Origin: Anticarsia gemmatalis
Lineage: Eukaryota; Arthropoda; Insecta; Lepidoptera; Erebidae
Reading direction: 5' to 3'
Length of the DNA: 64,000 bases
NCBI RefSeq assembly: GCF_050436995.1
Contig: NC_134760.1
Coordinates: 10,248,001-10,312,000, forward strand
Positions 59,698 to 64,000 of this stretch are shown piece by piece (within the stretch, counting starts at the first letter, position 1; the number at the start of each line of letters is the position of its first letter). A program made the translations under genes and the position numbers. The notes under the pieces were generated by a model. It worked only from the letters and a program-made list of their open reading frames with translations, was not told the DNA's origin and did no database searches.

Positions 59698-60297
59698 TAT
59701 ATTTTTCTAATTTTTTTTTTACATGGACATAAATTAATACATTATATAATAATTTAATATGTACAAACGAAAAAATAATAATAATAAATTAAACATAAAT
59801 AAAATTAAAATAAGGCATCATAAAATATCTCCGCATCGCCGTCCCCGGGTAACGTGCCCAGAAGGCTGGCAGCATTGCCACGTTGAATGGCAATGCTTAT
59901 TCTTTGCCCTAAGTAAAGGCCAGCCCTCTGGTCACGTGTCGTGCTGACTATTCGGCGGGAGATATCTAAGAAATTTTTTTTTGCACTCGGACCCCACGAC
60001 CCCATCGTCTCAACTCCGAACGGCTCAAATATGCAATCACCAATAAGATTTGCATATTTGCGCCGTTTGAGGGACTCTGCAGCTGCAGCAGCAGCGCCGG
60101 AACAAATCGACGTGCTAGGAAGATGTGATGGCGCAAGGGTATCGACGCAAGTTGCGTCCCATACCAAAGGCCTACCCATCTTCCAAGGTAGCAACGACAT
60201 ACCATCAGGTCTCTTGCCATCGTCACGTGCCAGCCCATTAGGTTCAAGAACAGCTGGCACGCCGGCGGTGACAAGAGCACGACGAATTATGTCATTT
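59698..60297 (-). mobile_element. 5'-truncated retrotransposon fragment inserted in the minisatellite
   Basis: The minus strand is open from about 60295 to 59805 (DIIRRALVTAGVPAVLEPNG..., later RPDGMSLLPW, RPLVWDATCVDT, KRRKYANL, FEPFGVETMG, QRISIAIQRGNAAS), then a short AT-rich 3'UTR and an A-run (T-run at about 59706-59717 on +). RPD...WDATCVDT...K resembles a PD-(D/E)xK restriction-like endonuclease. I recognise this C-terminus from repeat proteins in many invertebrates but cannot name the clade. TTAGGTAGTA flanks both sides, consistent with a target-site duplication, though it is also part of the array unit. There is no start and no reverse transcriptase, so it is a dead fragment. Confidence 0.7.
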
Positions 60298-60630
60298 AGG
60301 TAGTATTCTGAGTTGTACGTATAAATAATTAATGAGTATTCTGAGTTGTACGCATGAATAATTAATTAGGTAGTATTCTGAGTTGTACGCGTAAATAATT
60401 AATAAGTATTCTGAGTAATACGCATAAATAATTAATTAGGTAGTACTCTGAGTCGTACGTATAAATAATTAATTAGTATTCTGAATTGTACGCATAAATA
60501 ATTAATTAGGTAGTATTCTGAGTTGTACGTATAAATAATTAATGAGTATTCTGAGTTGTACGCATGAATAAATAATTAGGTAGTATTCTGAGTTGCACGC
60601 ATAAATAATTAATTAGTGTTCTAAGTTGTG
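60298..60630. repeat. minisatellite array, right part
   Basis: About 10 further units of the same array. The unit with GTACGTATAAATAATTAATG recurs exactly 210 bp apart (60299 and 60509), giving a six-unit higher-order repeat. The last unit decays at 60620-60635. Confidence 0.95.
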
Positions 60631-60669
60631 GTAGGCTAAAGGAAACGCTAAATATTGAATAAAATATAA

Positions 60670-63600
60670 TTTCCAATTACAAAATCATTTTATTTCAATA
60701 TAATCGCACACAGGATACAAATAAACATGTTTTCTTCAAATGAACATAAATATAACATTTAAATTTCAAAGATCTTCCTCGTACATAAACATTGAAACAT
60801 TATATAAATTCCATGTATTAACGTATAACGCAATAACCCCTAAATATAACTGGTGTGCTTAAAATTCTGCAAAATGAATAACTAAATAGACAACGTTCGT
60901 ATAATACATTCGTAATACTTAGTAAATACTGAGATTAATGAAGTTTAAATAAATAAGTACCGGTGCTGATATAAGCTGGTCACGAACACGCATCTAACAC
61001 TAAAATGCGAGATTCTACCTTGGAATGTGAATGTAGTACGATGAATTACAAAACATTGACAATGTGCACACATACACACCGATATCATCAAATTATATTT
61101 GAAGAATTCAGCAGGGAATTCACTAGACAGACATTATAAGCCAGTCTGTAGACATGCCTGACCTCACAACTCTAGGTTTAGGAACCTCGCAGATAGTCTA
61201 CACATACTACATCTACATTACACACCCTACACTATAGTTGGACCATTACAAACGTGCGAACTATGACATAATTAAAAGAATAATAGGAATAGGATAATGT
61301 GTAAGTGTGAGCGAGAGACTCAGATATCCGGTTTGCACGTTTGAAATGGCCCAACAATAGCACAAAACTTTTAGCGCATTCCCTTCTAGTGAATTCCTCG
61401 CTTAAGAGAGCGATTCTAGATTTTTTAAGTACTTTTCAGACGATTGTTGTCAATGTATGCGTGCTTACAATACAGGCAGAGTGGATAGTTAATGCCTAGT
61501 AATACTTGGATAATTTCATATTGTTAATATACTCCAAAGGTACAGAGTTGACTACAACGAATCTCAAGCGAGCTAACAGCTTTGTTGTACGATTTTAAGA
61601 TCTTAACTCCTCTTATTAGTTGTTATAGAGAGCTCAAACAAGTAAAATTATGTTTTCAATTTAAAACCAAATAGGTACAAAAACATTTCACATTATTTGG
61701 TCTATGCCTACACCTATGGAAAAAGGCGTGATATTATGTACGTATAAATACCAAAAAATACGACATGGGTTAGAGATTCGATCTTTTTATAACTAAAATT
61801 AGATCATTATGGAAGCTGCTAGCAAGCTTAATTAAACATATCGTAATCAAAGTAACTATTTCATATAGACTATCATTTGGTAACACATGTATTTGATACA
61901 CCGTTTATGTAATAAATAAATAAATTCATCTATTTAGTTAACAACACGAATGTTTACATCACACAATCGTTATCACAGTACACAACTGAAAACTTTCACT
62001 TCGGTGTGCAAATATTAACTAAAATATAAACTTCTGTGGTGCTATAATGTGGATATGGTTGGAAAAGCCAAACAAAATACTTTAAATATTTTAAAATCTT
62101 GCTTTTGGTAAACTCTCTGTCAAGACGGTGTAACGTATATTTGATCTACATTGCACGACACGATACAGCGCGACACGATGCGACGACACAATACAATGTG
62201 GAAGTTATTTTTTTTCTCGAGCATTTAGCCGATGGTTATAAGCATTATTATAGCCATGAAGGGCAAGGGCATGTTCCTTTTAAAATCAGTCGTGACTCGT
62301 CGCAATAATTTCACTAAACCACGTAAAATGAATTATTACGTGTCAGACAGTAAAGAATACTGTCTCATACTATTATTAATATAAAAATATTCATATCTTT
62401 TGTTTGTTTGGCTTTTCATCAACCACAGCGTAGTGAATGAAAACGAGTACAAAATAAACATTAATAATAATAAATTAAAAGCACCATAACACGTTGCGTG
62501 CCGTATATACTCTGACATAATCTACGATACAACTATATTCAATATAGCTAGGGTTACCCGAAATACCTGTCTTAGGTGAAAATACCATTATGTGGACTAT
62601 AATACATCAAGATATAGAATCACTAAGTAATGTGCATACAGAGTAGAGCATTTATTGTATTTTGTTAGTACCAATTCCGAACTTTGAACTGCTTTTACAA
62701 ACATACAAGCAACGAACACAAAATAAAACCAAACAAGAAACAACTATTTGTGAATCGCACAAATATTTGTTCCGTGTGGGTTCCGAACCCACGTCCTCTC
62801 AACGCCCAGGTAGTGGCGTGGCGACCACTTTAACCACTGCGCCACGGAGACCGTAACATTTGTTTGGAACCGAACATAGTATCTCTCGGGGAAGATTTTG
62901 AGCAAGTATTCCCACACTAGTTTGTCTAGCTATACATAGTAATGTCACAAGTAGGTATACGCATGTTCTTATACGTATATATGCGTACAAGTTTGTATGC
63001 GTACACGTCTTAAACACGCATTTATTTAAAAACACCTTTAGCTATTCTGATTTGCTTCGTTTTGAACAATGATGATATGCCATTTCATTGAACCCATCGT
63101 TACTAGATTTTCCCTGTAATTCTGGCAAGTATTCCGTTACATAAAATGCTGTAATCTGTATGCACTGTAAGATGTGTATGGAAAGGGGCGTAGCTAATAT
63201 GACGACTTTTTAACTACTGCTTGATTATAAGAAACAGTCATATACCTTTAATCGTTATTGAACTAATATCGAAAGATTCTTGGACCGTGAGTGTAAAAGC
63301 TAAGCTTACAACACATAGCTAAATGGCACGAAAAATAGTACACCATCCTTCTTTTTGAAGTCGGTTAAGATCATTATAGAATTTAGAGATTACTATGAGA
63401 TTAAAATTTACATTTCGCGATTTATAAATGTGGTTGTCTGAGAAAATTTCTTATTTCCTTTCTATACTAGAAGAAGTTGACTAAGTTTTTATAAGCACAC
63501 TAATATTTTTTATCCCGGACTTTCCATAAAGAAACCGAAAATCCGCGCGAACAAAGTCACGAGATCCATCTAGCCTAAAAAACAGATCTAACAATATGAC

Positions 63601-63758
63601 TGTTCCTACAACCAAGACAAAAATTTCACAAGCGTTCAAATTTTGAGTCGTCATCAAGCCTAAACATCGCGGTGGGCCTAAAGACTGGTAAATATGCCGC
63701 TACGCCGGTAGTGTTAAGTTTTGTGCCGTTGTTATGATAGAGATGTAAGGTGTGTGTC
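60670..63758 (-). other. probable 3'UTR of the convergent gene
   Basis: No coding exon is seen between the minus-strand stop and an AATAAA on the minus strand at 60689-60694. The region is AT-rich and includes a tRNA-derived SINE (about 62745-62855) and CCTTCTTTTTGAAGTCGG (63347-63364), a short sequence I associate with moth dispersed repeats. A shorter UTR is equally possible, as other TTTATT hexamers occur. Confidence 0.3.
62745..62855 (-). mobile_element. tRNA-derived SINE
   Basis: Minus strand TCTCCGTGGCGCAGTGGTTA (box A) and GTGGGTTCGGAACCCAC (box B region, 62776-62792). Same head type as the copies at 3173 and 43964. Lies in the probable 3'UTR of the convergent gene. Confidence 0.75.
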
Positions 63759-63854
63759 TCACTGGTCACCGTTCGCGTGCGCCAGCTTCTGCTTCTTGTT
63801 CGGTGGAGAATTGAAGAGCGCGCCGCTTTGCAGTTCTGACATCAAGAATGGGAT
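63759..63854 (-). CDS. last coding exon of a convergent, unidentified gene
   Basis: On the minus strand an acceptor AATTTTCATTACAG is followed by 31 codons and a TGA: IPFLMSELQSGALFNS, then PPNKKQKLAHANGDQ. Codon third positions are mixed but G/C-richer than the flanks, and the acceptor and stop frame it cleanly. The Lys-rich PPNKKQKL resembles a nuclear localisation signal. The rest of the gene lies beyond the right edge, and the entering phase cannot be verified. I do not recognise the protein. The gene is transcribed toward aPKC (tail to tail). Confidence 0.6.
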   Translation of the reverse strand: MPFLMSELQSGALFNSPPNKKQKLAHANGDQ

Positions 63855-63934
63855 CTGTAATGAAAATTTATTCAATTATAGAGGGTTACGAAAGTCAGTG
63901 ACGGTAATTAAGCGGAAATTATCTGTGGGTAAAG

Positions 63935-64000
63935 TAATTGGAGTGGGTGTTCTATAGATGGGTCGCCGTTTGACTGTATTTGATGTGGGGATTTCCATAT
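63935..64000 (+). mobile_element. 5S-rRNA-like SINE, copy 3 (cut by window edge)
   Basis: ATAGATGGGTCGCCGTTTGA followed by a TTTGATGTGGGGATTTCC stretch aligns with the same part of the other two copies. Confidence 0.5.

Noticed and set aside
59941..60303. 120-codon plus-strand frame
   Set aside because: Antisense shadow of the minus-strand retroelement fragment.
59241..60630. telomeric (TTAGG)n or CRISPR-like array
   Set aside because: TTAGG occurs once per long unit only by chance; units are directly adjacent without spacers and the genome is an insect's.

Overview
This window is nuclear DNA from an insect, almost certainly a moth (Lepidoptera), perhaps noctuoid. It is AT-rich, with long introns and small GC-rich exons. 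It carries dispersed repeats I recognise from moths: a ~250 bp family ending in TTAGTATAGAT, tRNA- and 5S-like SINEs, RTE/CR1-like LINE tails and fold-back MITEs. There are no bacterial-style operons. Most long open frames are chance frames in introns.

The main gene is the 3' two thirds of atypical protein kinase C (aPKC) on the + strand. Ten exons between 43064 and 55407 splice in frame into about 490 residues: the end of the PB1 domain, the pseudosubstrate, one C1 zinc finger, a linker, the complete AGC kinase domain and the C-tail ending in EDCV. The PB1 exons were not found, so positions 1-43063 are read as upstream intron. That intron contains a near-perfect recursive-splice site (5837/5838), a weaker one (17293/17294), two candidate alternative first exons whose phase fits the first aPKC exon (21294-21387 and 27042-27087, the latter downstream of two TATCGATA boxes), and many repeats.

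The most interesting signal is at the aPKC 3' end. The stop is TGA followed by C. The frame then stays open for 14 codons to a splice donor and continues in phase into another GC3-rich exon (55860-55973). That would give a 52-residue C-terminal extension by stop-codon readthrough, or a related tail by alternative splicing. It would bury the C-terminal EDCV motif, which in aPKC is a PDZ ligand for Par-3/Bazooka.

A ~3.1 kb aPKC 3'UTR follows, with three TGTACATA Pumilio-type sites, a perfect 17-bp inverted repeat, a CTCF-like site and a poly(A) signal at 59112. A 33/37-bp minisatellite with a 210-bp higher-order period (59241-60630) comes next. It is split by a 5'-truncated retrotransposon fragment encoding a restriction-like endonuclease-like C-terminus on the minus strand. 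The right end holds the last coding exon (63759-63854, minus) and probable 3'UTR of a convergent gene I could not identify.
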